DNA of 64,000 nt from Cerioporus squamosus. Lineage: Eukaryota > Basidiomycota > Agaricomycetes > Polyporales > Polyporaceae. A model generated the notes under the pieces. That model made no database searches, was not told the origin of the DNA, and saw nothing but the letters and a program-made list of their open reading frames with translations. This document shows positions 22,743 to 34,807 of this stretch, one piece after another. The position numbers were made by a program, and so were the translations under genes. Where the stretch lies: positions 150,650 to 214,649 of the forward strand of contig JABYQS010000055.1 in assembly GCA_022592435.1 (NCBI GenBank). Direction: 5' to 3'. The stretch's first letter is position 1. Each line of letters starts with the position of its first letter.

Positions 22743-22854
22743 GGCCATGAGTACTGCGTGCATGACGGGCCCAGAGCACAGGCAGTAGAGCCGTCCTGGA
22801 TGAACGTTGGAACTGCACTAACGGCCGTGAATTAGGCAGTTGTGTGGTCTGTTC

Positions 22855-22866
22855 TTCCATATGGAA
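22855..22866. promoter_or_regulatory. TTCCATATGGAA palindrome, shared promoter motif
   Basis: A perfect 12-bp palindrome about 176 bp before the ATG. The second copy has TTCCATGTGGAA about 151 bp before its ATG, and both sit near TTAGGCAG and AGATGCG. The surrounding sequence is mostly diverged, so the motif may be a kept regulator site. Confidence 0.4.
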
Positions 22867-23585
22867 ACGCACCCAAGATGCGGCTCGCGTAGGCGTTGCC
22901 TAGTCGTCAGGCACCCACGCATCGTCATACGCTAACCCTCGCTAACCGCGCCGATGCGGATGCCGAGATGCACGACCAGGAACACTGCAGAAATCAGCTC
23001 AGCGAAACCTGCGTGAAGATCGAGGAGAGAGGAGGAAAAGCTCGGCGCTCTCGGCCGCTGCGGAAGCTGAACTTGTGATCGCGTAGCGACGCCACGAAGG
23101 GTCCGACCCGAAAGCCGGATTGTCACTACGCCTGGTAGTTCAAGAACAGGCCGGAGGTCGCTGAAGCAATTGCTCAAACAGAGAAGAGGGAGACCAATCG
23201 CTGCGGCGAAGTTCAAAATGAAGATAATAATACAACGGGACCGCGCTACACATACGGACTACTTACAAGGCGAGGCTACCAAAGTATGGTACCACGGCCG
23301 AACGCCATTCACAGCTAACCCAGCTATGTCAACGCATGCCCAGAACCACTATGTCACCGAACCACGTTCCGCAGAATCATACAAGCAAGCGGCCTGTGCG
23401 AGGTTAGCAATCAAGAAAGCCGGTCGACACCAGGCTGCAAAACGAGGGGTCCCGTAACCACTGCCTGGATACACACACATCAGTATGCGTCGTGGATCAT
23501 AGTGTTGCCGTCGCATGTCGTATGTCGTGTACCAGATACTGGATGTCGAAGGTGCGGAGCACACGTCGCTCGCGTGCGAACTTGC

Positions 23586-26135
23586 TCAGAGCTTGACATG
23601 GCATTGATATAGGTCGTCAGATTCGCCCTTCCACCCCACTGCAACGCGTGCGTAAGCGACCTCGGCATGAACAGAGACAGAGGCGAGGAAGTGCTCACCG
23701 CATTGCCAGCAGTCAAGCAAGCCGTGCGGGTCGTACTTGCGCTTAACAGCCAAGAGCTCCGTGTAGTTGTCGCCCCAGTACGACGTCTCGTGCTCCGGCT
23801 CGTACACATCGCCCTCGTTCTGGAAACATACCGCGCACCCCACCGTGAGCACGCTGCCAGCCCTCGCTCTGAACATGCACAAGCCACTCACGAAGTACGC
23901 TCCGCTCCCCGGAGTGAGGTCCCGGAACTTCTGTATCTGCTCGGACAGTGTCTCGTACCTCGAGACGCGCTCCGCCAGTGTGTCGTTGTACTGGAACTGC
24001 ACCTTGACCGAGAGGTGCCAGATCGCGTCCCGCCACGCAGGGGTCACCGCTGTCGCCCCGGCCGTCTCATTGTACAGCCACGGCGTGCCGGCGACGATGT
24101 ACGGGGACGCGAAGGACAGTGTGTCGTTGATGAGTGCGGAGAGCTGCGTGCGACCCTCATTGGTCGAGAAGAATTTGCTCGGAATGAGACGCGTGCCAAG
24201 CTCGAGCTCAGGACCCACGGCCTGTGATAACGTATAGTCAGCGCAGGACAGCTCAGGAACGGGCTTAGAACATACGGCTTGCGCGGAAGTGACGTATTTG
24301 GTGAAGAACGCGAGATACGAAGGGAGCTCTTCGATGGTCACCGAGCCGCCGCGCGCAGTCACGAAGTCGATCGCGGGCTGCATAGATGTCTTCGCTTCCT
24401 CGTTGGACAGCAAGGGCGTAACGTGGATGAGCGAGGGGCCCTGAGAGATGTGCAATCGGTCAAGACGGGTATGTACCGATCGACGAAGAGGGGGTACGTA
24501 CCACGATGTGTCCACCCCAGCCGTCGTTCGCCCATTGGTACGAGTTGTCGGCCATCAGAGTATACCACGCCGCCAAGTCAGTCGAAGCAGAGGGAGTGAA
24601 CTTGAGAACAGCGGCTTGAATGGGGAACAGCGGCTCTACGCGGTGCGTCGACTCGATGACGACCCCAAATGCAGACCCGCCTCCGCCACGCAAGGCAAAG
24701 AACAGATCCTTGTTCTGGCACTCGTTCGCGGTGCGGTAGATGCCGTCTGGGGTGACGACCTTCACCTGGACCTGGGCAACAAAGTTAACTCAACATGATG
24801 CGCGCTTGTACAAACTTGACCCGGACATACCACGCGATCCGCGGCGAGACCATACACGGGCGACAGGATACTGTGGCCACCGCCCTGCGAGCGCACATCA
24901 GAATGGAGTATACGAAGGAACAAGCGAGGCGGGCGCACAAGGAAGTACCCGCCGGAGAAGCCGATGGTCTGGTGGTACCCAGCGATGATAGTGCGGTTCA
25001 CGCTATCGGCGTACTCGTAGACGTCTTGCGTGAAGACGCCGGCCTGTGGGAGGATGAGCACGGGCGGCGCTGGCATGTCCGACAGAACTCACTCCTGTCG
25101 TTATGGCGTCGTAAGTCTTACCCACGCATCCTTCGGGTCTGAATGTTGAGCTGTGCGAGAGCTGGACGCGAGACGCAGAGGGTGAATGGAGAGGTTGCGA
25201 GAGGTGCAGCGGACACACGTACGGATCTCAAGTTTGTCATCTGAAGTATAGAGAGTCACAAAACGCTGCCGCTCTATATCCTCAAAAGGACTCACCCATA
25301 GATTGAGCGTGTCCTTGCCGCTTGAGCGGCCCTTGTAGTCATGACCCTTGTTCTTGACCGACAAGCGTACACCAGTCGACCTCGAGAACGCGAGTGCTGC
25401 TTGTACGTCCGTATACGACTTGACTTCAATCTATGGACCGTCTGCGGTTCGCTTATGTCTTGCAATCATCACAGACGAGAGGACGTACGTAGTATGGGGG
25501 AACGTTGCCGAGTTCGCAGTTCACGCCGTTGATGGCTAGTGGGTTCGTCGGGTCATTGCTGTCGAGCAAGCATCCTTCGGTAGTTGGCGAGGACTGACAT
25601 GTCTCCCATTGAGGCTGCAAATACAGGTTAGCAATCTGGCGTCCCGGAGTGAAGTAACCATGTACGACAAGAGGTATGGCGGTTGATGTCTTCCACACTC
25701 CCGAATCCATCCTTCACAACTCCTCATGACTCGCCATACCGAACCCTCGACATGCACCCTACAATCTAACGGAAGCATTGAGAAGGCGGGGAAACTCACG
25801 AGCATGTACGCGCCGAAGTGGGTGACGCGAAAGGTGGGATCCGTGTAGTTCGATTGGATGGCGGCACAAGCTGCAGCATCGACCGGAACAGACTTGCCCT
25901 CCACTGTTGAGAAGCACGGGGCCTCAAACGGTACAGCCCTCTCCAACCTTCCTCCAACGGTCGCATTGAGAGTGCTCAGAGCCGAGACGAGCGAAGCGGA
26001 GGAGGTGGAAGCAGGAGCAGCGGCGGACGAACTTGAAGATGTATCGAGTTCGTCCGCATCAGGGACGGCAGAGCTGTCCACGAGAGTCGCAAGAGCAAGG
26101 AGAGCAGTGAGGAGATGTGTCCGTGCAGCGACCAT
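23586..26135 (-). CDS. Secreted FAD-linked oxidase (BBE/VAO type), copy 2
   Basis: Tandem paralogue of the gene at 20150-22679 with the same domain order. ATG 26135 begins a signal-like segment (ARTHLLTALLALATLVDSSA), then a Ser/Ala-rich linker, SPCFSTVEG-like EAPCFSTVEG, PQWETCQS, VKNKGHDYKGRSSGKDTL, RTIIAGYHQTIGFSGGY, GGGHSILSPVYGLAADRV, KDLFFALRGGGGSAFG, WANDGWGGHIV, and the BBE tail SYWGDNYTELL...KYDPHGLLDCWQC. A final intron joins CWQC to VGWKGESDDLYQCHVKL; TGA is at 23586-23588. Two of the 3' introns happen to stay open in frame, so a raw open frame reads through them. No lesion was found. The N-terminal linker is longer in Ser than in copy 1. Likely an extracellular oxidase producing H2O2; the substrate is unknown. 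Confidence 0.88.
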
Positions 26136-26193
26136 CGTGGAGGAGGAGCCTGTGGTCCGTGACCCTGAGTCCGGACGTTGGAGGTGGAGGAAG

Positions 26194-26199
26194 TTATAT
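26194..26199 (-). promoter_or_regulatory. TATA-like box of FAD oxidase copy 2
   Basis: ATATAA on the minus strand about 60 bp before ATG 26135, the same spacing as in the paralogue. Confidence 0.5.
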
Positions 26200-26285
26200 G
26201 GACATGGGCAAGCAGGGGCAAGCCGTCTGGTCGGAATTCCGGGACACTGATATGGTAGTGTATTAGGCAGGTGCTATCGTCGAGT

Positions 26286-26297
26286 TTCCATGTGGAA
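26286..26297. promoter_or_regulatory. TTCCATGTGGAA, promoter motif of FAD oxidase copy 2
   Basis: A near-palindromic match (one base changed) to the perfect palindrome upstream of copy 1, about 151 bp before the ATG. Confidence 0.4.
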
Positions 26298-26663
26298 GAG
26301 ATGAAAGATGCGCACGCATTCGGGTAATCACTTTGAATAAATGCCCAGGTACCAGGCATCTTCATGATCGCCGTTCCCCTGACTAACGCAAGTTAGCCTC
26401 ACCGGCAGCCAACTCAGCAAGCTTTCAGAAGGTCTGAACGTCGAAGAAGTTCAAGTAAGAGAGCAGGTCGACAGGAAAACAGGGCGTCGTCGTCGCGGGG
26501 GAAAGCCATCTAAACTGCGTGATCGACCGCCAAGTCGGGTGACATGTGGTTCAGGAGTCACGTGACCGTGCATTCAACCTCTGCCGCCGCGGGACACCTT
26601 GCCCTGAGTCTCTGCCGTTTTCGCTATGGGCTATGGGCACTGGCACTACAAGCAAACACGACG

Positions 26664-26823
26664 TGCAGATACAGGTTCGAGAGGCCAGGAAACGCATTGG
26701 AATTCGGTGGGCAGTCTATCATTTCCTGGCTCTGGGGCTTAAGCGCCCTTGAAAACAAAGGCCCCGGGGAGTGATAGACCTCCTCAGCATTTCCCATGCG
26801 TTCTCTGGCCTCTCGAGTCTGCA
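26664..26823. repeat. Imperfect inverted repeat upstream of the P450
   Basis: About 55 bp at 26664-26721 and 26772-26823 are imperfect complements (sharing TCGAGAGGCCAG, AACGCAT and CTATCA), with about 50 bp between. It lies 70-230 bp before the P450 start. It may be a small foldback relic or a long hairpin in the leader. Confidence 0.6.
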
Positions 26824-26893
26824 TCGGGTCGTGAAAGTTGCCTCACACTCTGACATCGGTCACTCACCTATAACCTCTGCATGCAATTCATTG

Positions 26894-29175
26894 ATGACGA
26901 TGCTGCAGTCTGATCCTATTTTCCGCCTCTCGTCTCTAGACGCCGCGCTCGGTGTGCTCTTCATCATACTCTGTGGTGCTTTCCTTCGATATCGGAGGGA
27001 ACCATATGCGCCAGGGCCTGCAGGTCTGCCGTTTGCGGGCGTTGCACTGCAGTTACCGTCCGACAAGCAGTGGCTGAAGTTCCATGACTGGGTTGCGCGA
27101 TATGGTGCGTCAAGCCAGCTGATTCAGTGTCTATCCATGATTCGATGCTGTGATCATCCATGGCCCATGCAAGCTGAGAGAGAGAGCTCGCGAACAGTAG
27201 CTGTTTCCTTAGAGCTAGGCCTCTGAAAGTCAGGGCCGATACTGACTACGAGTGTATCTGCGATATGGCAGGGACAGGCTCATGGTTTCTTCCTCCCTCA
27301 GGCGACGTAGTGGGTGTCATTGTGATGGGCCAGCGCACGCTCATACTAGGATCCTTCAAAGCTGCGAACGATCTGCTAGACACAAAAGGTAAGGATCATC
27401 CCTTTTCCATTCATCACGCTCGCAAACACCAATCGATCACCCGTATATGAAGGGGCAATCTACTCCGACCGGCCGAACGCCATCATGGCGGGCGAACTGT
27501 CAGTACTTATTGCTCAACTTTCTCCGTTAAAGCCTAAGTCTGACGCTAGCGTTCCTGACTGTGCATCACAGGGTCGGATGGGACCGCGGCCTGGGGTATG
27601 CCCATGGACCCGACAACCCGCGATTCCGCGAATTCCGCAGGCTCTTCCAGCAATTCATCGGCCCGCGCGCATGCCAAGACCAGCACATTCTCGCCATGCA
27701 GGAAGAGGAGACGCGCCGGCTGATGCTACGGTTCCTGGACGACCCGGAGAACTTCTACAGGCATCCGCGAGAGTACGTGTCCTTTCTGTTATGGCTCGTA
27801 CTGAGTTCGTCATCGTACACCCATTGCAGGTCTACCGGAGCGCTGATACTGCGCCTCGCATACGGCTACGAAGTCGCTCAGGACCAGGGCCAGGACGCTC
27901 TGGTCAGGGTCGTCGAGATCGCGATGCAAGGCTTCTCCAAGGCGTCCGAGCCGGGCGCGTTCCTGGTCGACAACTTCCCGGTTCTGCGCTACGTGCCCGA
28001 GTGGCTCCTGCCGAGCGGCGGGTTCAAGGCAATCGCGCGGCGCATGCGGCGGGAACTGGACGAGATGTACGACCTGCCGTACGCGTTCGTGAAGAAAGAT
28101 ATGGTGCGCACGCTCTTTTCTCGTCGTCACGAGTTCATGCATGAGTCTGTTCTGTTCAGGAAGCTGGGCGTACGCGGCCTTCGTTCACTTCAAGCTACCT
28201 AGAGGAGAAACGCATGCCGACGCCGGCAGATGAGGAACTTATCAAGGCTGCCGCGGCTTCTCTGTACTCCGGTTAGTGTAGCTCTTTCACGGCGTGGTGC
28301 AATCTAACACGATTCATCGCAACTAAGGCGGAGCCGACACGGTACGTACGTGATGCCGTCCCCGCTACCACAACGATACTCATTGAACTGGCGGCAGACG
28401 CCATCCTCCATGACCGCGTTTATACTGGCGATGACGCTCTACCCAGACATCCAGAAGCGCGCTCAAGCCGAGCTGGACGCAGTCCTCAGCTCCGGGTCCT
28501 CAGGACAGTGTACGCGCCTCCCGACGTTCTCCGACAGGGCGCGACTGCCCTACATCAACGCGATCGTGCTCGAAGTGCTCCGGTGGAACCCAGCGGTCCC
28601 ACTCGGCCTCGCGCACCGTGTGACGCAAGACGACGTCTACCGCGGCTACTTCGTCCCCAAGGGCACGGTCGTGTGGGCGAACATCTGGTCAATGCTGCAG
28701 GACCCGGAGATATTTCCAGACCCGCACGAGTTCCGCCCTGACAGGTATCTGAGCGAAGATGGGAGCTTGCGCGCGCTCGAGCGGTATGAGGACCCGTCGA
28801 TCATCGGCTTTGGCTTCGGGCGCAGGTCAGTTGATTGCTGCGGCGCCCACGCGCAGGTGTGAGGACGGTTCTGATGCGTACGCTGTGCAGGATATGCCCG
28901 GGGATGTTCTTCGCCATAAACTCGATCTTCATCGGAATCGCGACCATGCTGTGCGTGTTCAGCATCACGAAGAGCAAGGACGAGAATGGCGAGGAGATCG
29001 TCCCTGTTGTCGACTTCCGGGGCTTCATCAGGTACGTCTCTCCCACTCGAGACAGATTTGCGCATTGCTGCACCGTGTTTGGCTCTGTAGCCACCCTGTT
29101 CCGTTCAAATGCAACATCGCGCCCCGGTCGGAGGAGACTGCTGCGCTCGTCAGGCGTGCAGTGGGACGGGACTGA
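26894..29175 (+). CDS. Cytochrome P450 monooxygenase
   Basis: Heme-thiolate monooxygenase, ER-anchored. Ten exons fit phase: 26894-27104, 27302-27388, 27453-27498, 27572-27772, 27830-28103, 28160-28271, 28328-28341, 28398-28825, 28891-29031, 29091-29175. An N-terminal membrane segment (ALGVLFIILCGAFL) is followed by a Pro hinge (PGPAGLP). The I-helix GGADT is encoded by the 14-nt seventh exon. The K-helix is EVLRW (ExxR), then FRPDRY, and the heme loop FGFGRRICPGMF with the Cys ligand is formed across the exon 8/9 junction. The tail ends EETAALVRRAVGRD. The first intron is long (197 bp). It resembles large basidiomycete P450 families of the O-methylsterigmatocystin-oxidoreductase-like kind. 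It lies next to two FAD oxidases, but co-function is only a guess. Two in-frame ATGs (26894, 26900) are possible. Confidence 0.92.
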
Positions 29176-29501
29176 TAGTGTCAACACAACAGCTCTGTGC
29201 TACCTAGAGCACATTTCTGTATACATCACGTTATCTATGTGTTCTCTCTTCCTACGTTCTCTCCGGGTCCTCCAGGATGAGATTCAGCTAGTAGTGTGTC
29301 GGCGCCTACTGTGGTGCTGGGAAGCTTGGATAGGAAGCGCCCGAACTCCAGGCTTCTCCTCAAACGTCCATTAGCGTATCTCGCTTTGCGCATTCCACCT
29401 CGAACTGACGTGGGCGAGCCCGCTTACACGGTACTGAGGAACTAGACTAACAAGATTGCCCAGCCTCTCATAACGGGCCTAACTTGAAGAAAGGCTGTGC
29501 T
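29176..29501. other. Short intergenic gap
   Basis: 3' flank of the P450 and promoter of the next gene, same strand. Nothing else is recognised. Confidence 0.6.
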
Positions 29502-31406
29502 ATGTCGAAGAGGAAGTTGAAGAGCGGGTTCCTTATCCGCGAAAAGGACGGATCTGGCCACATCACCGCTGTGTATACGAGCGGTCCTCAACGTCAGTCG
29601 AGGGATGATGTCTTGTTAAAGAAGGTATGATGTTTCTACTGCCGTCTGTAACAGAACCCACATGTACTGAGTTCACGCGCTTTCATCCGCAGACCGCTGG
29701 GCACGGCTGGCACCAGCTCCTGAGCAATGTTTTCCTCCCGGAAGGATACCCCGCGACAGTCTCTGATGGTAATGATTCTTTCCTTACCTACCGAGTACAC
29801 CAGCTGAATCATAGCCCAGATTACCTGCAGTACGACATTGTTCCTCTGCCAGTCTATAGTTCATGAAGCTTCACGATAGATACCAGATATGGAACGCGCT
29901 GCAGGCATTCTGCAGCTCCCTTGCCTCCCTCTTCGCCTCGAGGGCGGTGCTGCAAGGTATGATCTCAGATGCTCTTTGGGAGAACGGGCGTTATTGACTA
30001 CACTGTGCGTGCCAGCTCATGGTGTCGGCAACGCCTCCGCCTCCGCAACCAACGCTATCCTTCTCACAGTACTACAAGATGTGTTTAGTCGATTGACCAG
30101 TGAGCTCAGTCTTGATTTTTCGAAGGCTCTATGACTTCGATCGCTCACTCATTACTAGCCATTGTGTCGGGATACTACCTCGGAACGTCTCTCTACCCAG
30201 AAGCGAAGACCTACCGGCTTCTCGCAGACATCTTCAACGACGTGGCTATCATACTCGACACCCTATCGCCATACCTCGCCACTATCACGATATCTCCCCA
30301 TTACCCATATGTGGTCCCGACGTCTGACTCGCCGCTCAGGATCGTCGCACTGTGCTTGAGTGGCGCATCTCGTGCGCTCTGCGGGGCGGTTGCTGGAGGC
30401 TCGAAAGCAGCGCTCACGGTCCACTTCGCGACAGCGGGAGAGAAGCCGGGCGACGTCGGTGACCTCAGCGCGAAGGACGGGAGCAAGGAGACGGTGCTCG
30501 CACTGCTTGGTATGCTCGTGCGTATCTCGCCATTTGCACGGATTGCCGACCATCGCTGAAGTGTCCGTTGCAGTGCGGAACCGTCGTCGTACAATACGTC
30601 CACGGGCCACAGGAGACGTATGCGGTGCTCTTCACGCTGATATTCTTCCATTTGGCGACGAACGTCATGGCCGTTCGCGTCATCTCCATGCGCTCCTTCA
30701 ATAGACAGCGAGCGAGCATCGCGTGGCAGGCCTATCGCTCGTCGTTCGATGGTGAGCTTGCTCTTCGTCAGCTTGGGACTTCTTCTGACCTCGGCTTATC
30801 TCAGTGCATGGAATCGCCATTTCCAAGCCGACTGTTTTACCGCACCAAGTCGTGTCAAGGCGCGAACATATATTCATCGACTCGTCCTGGATCGTCCACG
30901 ATAAGAACTTCCCCGCACGGTGCTTCCTTGGGGTTCCGTTCGCCTCGCTAAAAGGCCCTTGTGTTGGTTTAGACGGCACCATTCCATACCTGTCCTCCTC
31001 ATCGCGCCTGCGATATGACACCTTGAGCGACGAAGAGACCATCGCCCTCCTCGAGGCCTTCGCCGACGACAAATACGTCCTCTGGTTCGCATCGGCTCCG
31101 GGCGCTACCGTGCGTCTAGTCGTCGGGCTCAAGGAGGGGCACAGCCCACACGACCACCTGAAGGCATGGGCACACGCGCACGAGGTAGTGAGGATATGCG
31201 GGAGCAAGACTCCGAGCGAGTTCGCGACACAGCTTGCGGCTGTCCGGGTTGCGCTGGAGCGCGTCTCAACGATGTTCCCGGGATTTGTCGACGCTGCGAA
31301 AGCGGCCGGATGGAAGGTCGACGACGGTGTGCTGGTTGGAGGTTCGCCCGTGACGATGTCTGTGGAGTTAGGAGAAGGCGTGTTCGAGAATCGCAAGACC
31401 GTTTGA
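29502..31406 (+). CDS. RUS-family (DUF647) protein
   Basis: A member of the root-UVB-sensitive/DUF647 family, membrane-associated proteins linked in plants to vitamin B6 homeostasis; the fungal role is not defined. Exons by phase: 29502-29624, 29693-29768, 29820-29829, 29880-29956, 30016-30099, 30159-30517, 30574-30751, 30805-31406. Note the 10-nt third exon. Family landmarks: FLPEGYPATVSDDYLQYQIW (spliced), AFCSSLASLFASRAVL, ASATNAILLTVLQDVFSRL, SGYYLGTSLYPEAKTYRLLA, DIFNDVAIILDTLSP, HFATAGEKPGDVGDLSAKDG, GTVVVQYVHG, and HLATNVMAVRVI followed by SFNRQRASI. The C-terminal half is the less conserved domain, ending GVFENRKTV. Alternative splicing around 29820-29880 is possible, but the version given restores the family motif YLxYQxWNALQ. 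The gene appears intact. Confidence 0.9.
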
Positions 31407-33654
31407 GTTCTGGTGGTTCCGATATCCTGTAGAGCAGCATGTGCTGGTCCGATATCATTCATTACCTTTTCAGAGGACTCTCCGTCCGTGCAGAGCACGT
31501 TGCTTACTACATCTTACATGCTTATATGTTCAACTGAATACTCTAGCAGCCCTCGCATCACCTGCGGGGTAAGTGGGCGCGGTGAAGGTCTCAAACGATG
31601 GTTCTATCACCTTTACGTTGGGTGTTGCTCATTTATAAAGGAGGCCCTAGCACTGATGTGCTTATCTGCAACGATAGAGAAGCAGGTGAAAGTGGCAAAG
31701 GGGGCAATGGGACCCGGCCTCCTGCGCTCGCAGGACTAAACCCTAACCCAGGGGTCGCCTACGAACACTCCGAGCGCCGCACCATGGTCGCTTCTGACTT
31801 CCACCTAGACGACGCTGACGACACTTTGAATCCGGCCTGTGACCTGTCAAACTTATGCTTGTCACCGCGAGATCTCATCGCTTGCTAGACAAAGGATATG
31901 CTTCAAAGGATCGCAGTCGGCCTGTCTAGATTGCTCAACTACAACCTGCAGCTGCGATCTATGACTGCATCACTTGCCAGACTGCCAGTGGTAATGAGGT
32001 ACGTAGGCACTGCGATGGATCCATAGCCGACACGCTGACCAGATTTTAACTGCAAGGCGAACGCCTTGTCTCCGCCGCAGCGTCTAGTTCATCGCTTGTC
32101 TTTTGTGAGTGCGTTCGACTCATACACTTAGCCAGAAACCTGCCACCGTCTCGGCCTCACCCACTCTCGTATGGTGCGAGTCATTGCTGGATAATTTCCT
32201 AGAGAGAACATGAACTCGGATAGAGTTCCGCACGGTATCGCCCACTCGAGTCGATCGCGCATACTTACTAGTCCTCGGGAGTGGGCGTTACCGTGCTCGA
32301 GCTTGGAGTCACGGCAGGTCATTACTCCGCCTCATTTGAGCTCGCAGTACATGCGGCGTACATGCATATCATGTTGATGAAAGAGACGTCCCTGGCAGCT
32401 CCGCTCCTGCCATGGTACCGGTCGCAGATGGATTGCCTCCACCAGTACTACACCGGTGAAACGCGCTCTGCTGACCGGGATGTCCACCTACTAGGCCGTC
32501 CGGAGACTCATCATCCACGGTGAATCTGTCTGCAATTTCCTGTTGTTGGATGACTCCTACAGGTACGCCTTTGAGCGTATATCCCGGTCGGCCTTCCTCT
32601 ACCACACTTTGGGCGCTTCATCGCCCAAAATTGGGAACGAACGTAGACCTTTAAGGTGGTTGAAGGACTCGACTCAGGATGTCCAAACGAAGAGTGCTGT
32701 TTTGCATAGACTGAATGAGTCTTACCGTTGCATGCTGCTCGGCGGAAAACTAGTCAATCCCAAAGGATGATATGTGATCTCCCGCCCGTGACGTAGCGGT
32801 GGAAGGGCTTGAGCTTTCGTGTTGAGCTCCCCATCCGGACATGTGCGTCCATGAGTCGATAAATTAGGGTAGGACGAGGGGACCTGATATGCGGAGGACA
32901 TCGGCAAGAAGGTCGGCGAGCTACCAGTCTGGCCACGGTCACAAATTCTCAGAAAGGGCGAGCATATTGCAACGCAAGATCCACCTGTGCTCCTGCTTGC
33001 GGTACCGAGACAATTTTTCTTTGTTTCCCTCCGTTGAGGCAACGTCGAGCCGCTCCGTGTTCTCGGGACGCCCCATATCCCGGTCGGGCCATGACGAGAC
33101 ATGGCCACACGGAGACAGCTCATCGCCGCTACCATACACCTATTCACTGCTCCGCTCACGTATTGCCGGACTCTGACTGTGCCTGCAGACATGCCATACG
33201 CTTTATCAGTTCTCCGCGCGAGTACTGACCCGGGAACTGACAACACGGACGACATCGAGCAACTAGTCCCGGTGAAGGTGGCGCAACCGGGCGAGCTGCC
33301 CATACAGCTGCGTTCTTCCAGTCTTTGCGGAAGTGTCAAGCCAAACCCAAGCTCTGCTCCGGCTCATGTGGAACGCTCGACGTCGAGAACCCCGACCGGA
33401 GACCTTATGAGATTCTACGCACCTGAAGCTACCGCACGACAACGCTGCAGTCTCGGATGAACCTGATGAACCGAGCGACGGATGGAGAGCCTATAAAGGA
33501 GACGGTGCGTTCAGCTGTCGTCGTCGTCGTCGTCGTCAAACACTCGACAGCCTCAGGTCACCTCAAGGAGGGATTTGCTGCTGAGCCATCTCTTCGCCGC
33601 TTGTTTCAAACTGGCTCACTACAGCATTCAGGAGGCCTCTGTTCGAGTCCGAGC
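31407..33654. other. Gene-poor stretch
   Basis: I see no gene. Frames such as one near 32281-32523 have no recognisable domain. A GTC trinucleotide run lies at 33517-33537. The right end borders the HPM1 relic, so part may be decayed duplicated sequence. Confidence 0.45.
33517..33537 (+). repeat. (GTC)7 microsatellite
   Basis: Seven GTC units giving a poly-Val frame. No evidence that it is translated. Confidence 0.8.
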
Positions 33655-33763
33655 ATCTGAGCGGTTGAGCAAGGGATGGAGGCGAGGTGTTGCGCTGAAA
33701 GTTGCTGAAGAGGAGTCGGGGGGTCAGACGGAGTCCATGCGTATGGTTTGGGAGACCCCGTAA
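33655..33763 (+). pseudogene. 3' relic of an HPM1-like gene
   Basis: The last ~110 bases match the end of the intact HPM1-like gene: there the protein ends ERSRGVKRSVMRVVWESP-stop, here the same frame ends EEESGGQTESMRMVWETP-stop, and the DNA upstream (GAGCGGttGAGcaAgGG...) can be aligned to GAGCGGccGAGggAcGG. The catalytic domain is absent. A GRE2-like gene follows about 1 kb downstream, as it does behind the intact copy. Confidence 0.65.
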
Positions 33764-34807
33764 CGTCGCCCGGCGTCTTCACCAACAAACCAACACAAAT
33801 CCAACCGCTCGGCTTGACAGGTGCGTATCGCTTCCGATTGCCGTATATCGTCGACTAACTTCGTCTGGCCTAGCTACCGTGGCCCGTGCCCAGATTCCAC
33901 CAATACCTCCCGCGTTGTGGGCCTCCATAGCTGCCCTCCTGGAGCAGAACGTACCTAGCCGCACCTTAGCCATCGCAAATCCCGGCCCATTCCGCCAGTG
34001 TGATCGTATTTTAACCTGTTTCATGACGGCTATCCCGTCGCGATCAGCACACGTGTTGGACGGTGCGCTCATCGAAGTTAAGGTGCGCAGTTCTTTCCTC
34101 TTCCGTATTGTCTCGGCCTTTCGATGGAGATGATAGGACATTGGGCGGTGTCTGTGCGAGGTGAATGGGTCGTCTATGCTCGTGAAACCATACTGCGGAT
34201 ACTGACTTGCCCTGTAATTCGCTACACAGCAAGCCATGAACGGCTGAATGGCGCACAGACCGACATGGCAGTTAGGGCAAGCTTGTAGGTTCTTGCAGCG
34301 GCTGGCAATTGTCTCCTCTAGCTCCAATACTCGTTTAGGCATCTGCTTGCTTCGGCGAGCAAGGAGACAATGTGAACAACGCCGTCGCGGCTATGAATGT
34401 ACGGTTTTTATTTGGTCCGAGTTCTCCGCATCTTCATTCTCGTACAGAAGACGCGATGGAATAGGGCTACTAGTAGCAGATTTCAACTGCGGGCGACATG
34501 TCTGCAAAGCTGTCGGAAGCCTTGCAAAACTCGACTAGCGCAAAGCGGCTCCCAAGGACCGGTATGTGTCCGCTGCATGTTGTCGGCGCCGACGATCTTC
34601 CCACATACCGCGACAGCCCGGCTTCACTCGGGCTCCTTGGGATGGACGGCGATCGAATCACCAGTCGTTTGACGTTGCACCTGTAGGGTCAGAGCTCCTG
34701 CAGAGCTCCGAGCATATGCGAAGAGCTGGGCAGTAGGGGCCGCATATAAGAAGGGTCGCCTGGCTCCTTGAATCTGCACCCCTCTTACAGCCCAATCCCC
34801 CATCAGC
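33764..34807. other. Intergenic region before GRE2-like copy A
   Basis: No gene recognised; a minus-strand frame at about 34044-34342 has several Cys but no known pattern. It includes the promoter of the gene at 34808. Confidence 0.5.
34745..34750 (+). promoter_or_regulatory. TATAAG box of GRE2-like copy A
   Basis: TATAAG about 60 bp before ATG 34808. A TATAAG also lies about 90 bp before the ATG of the paralogue. Confidence 0.55.

Larger units (their letters stand above)
22680..23585. other. Intergenic region between the tandem FAD oxidases
   Basis: It holds the promoter of the downstream copy (TATA-like and a palindrome listed separately). I see no gene. Confidence 0.6.

Noticed and set aside
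26894..31406. A complete secondary-metabolite gene cluster
   Set aside because: A P450 and two FAD oxidases are adjacent, but no backbone synthase (PKS, NRPS, terpene synthase), transporter or pathway regulator is present.
32281..32605. BTB-domain gene fragment
   Set aside because: I considered it on both strands, but no conserved BTB motif could be placed in any single frame.
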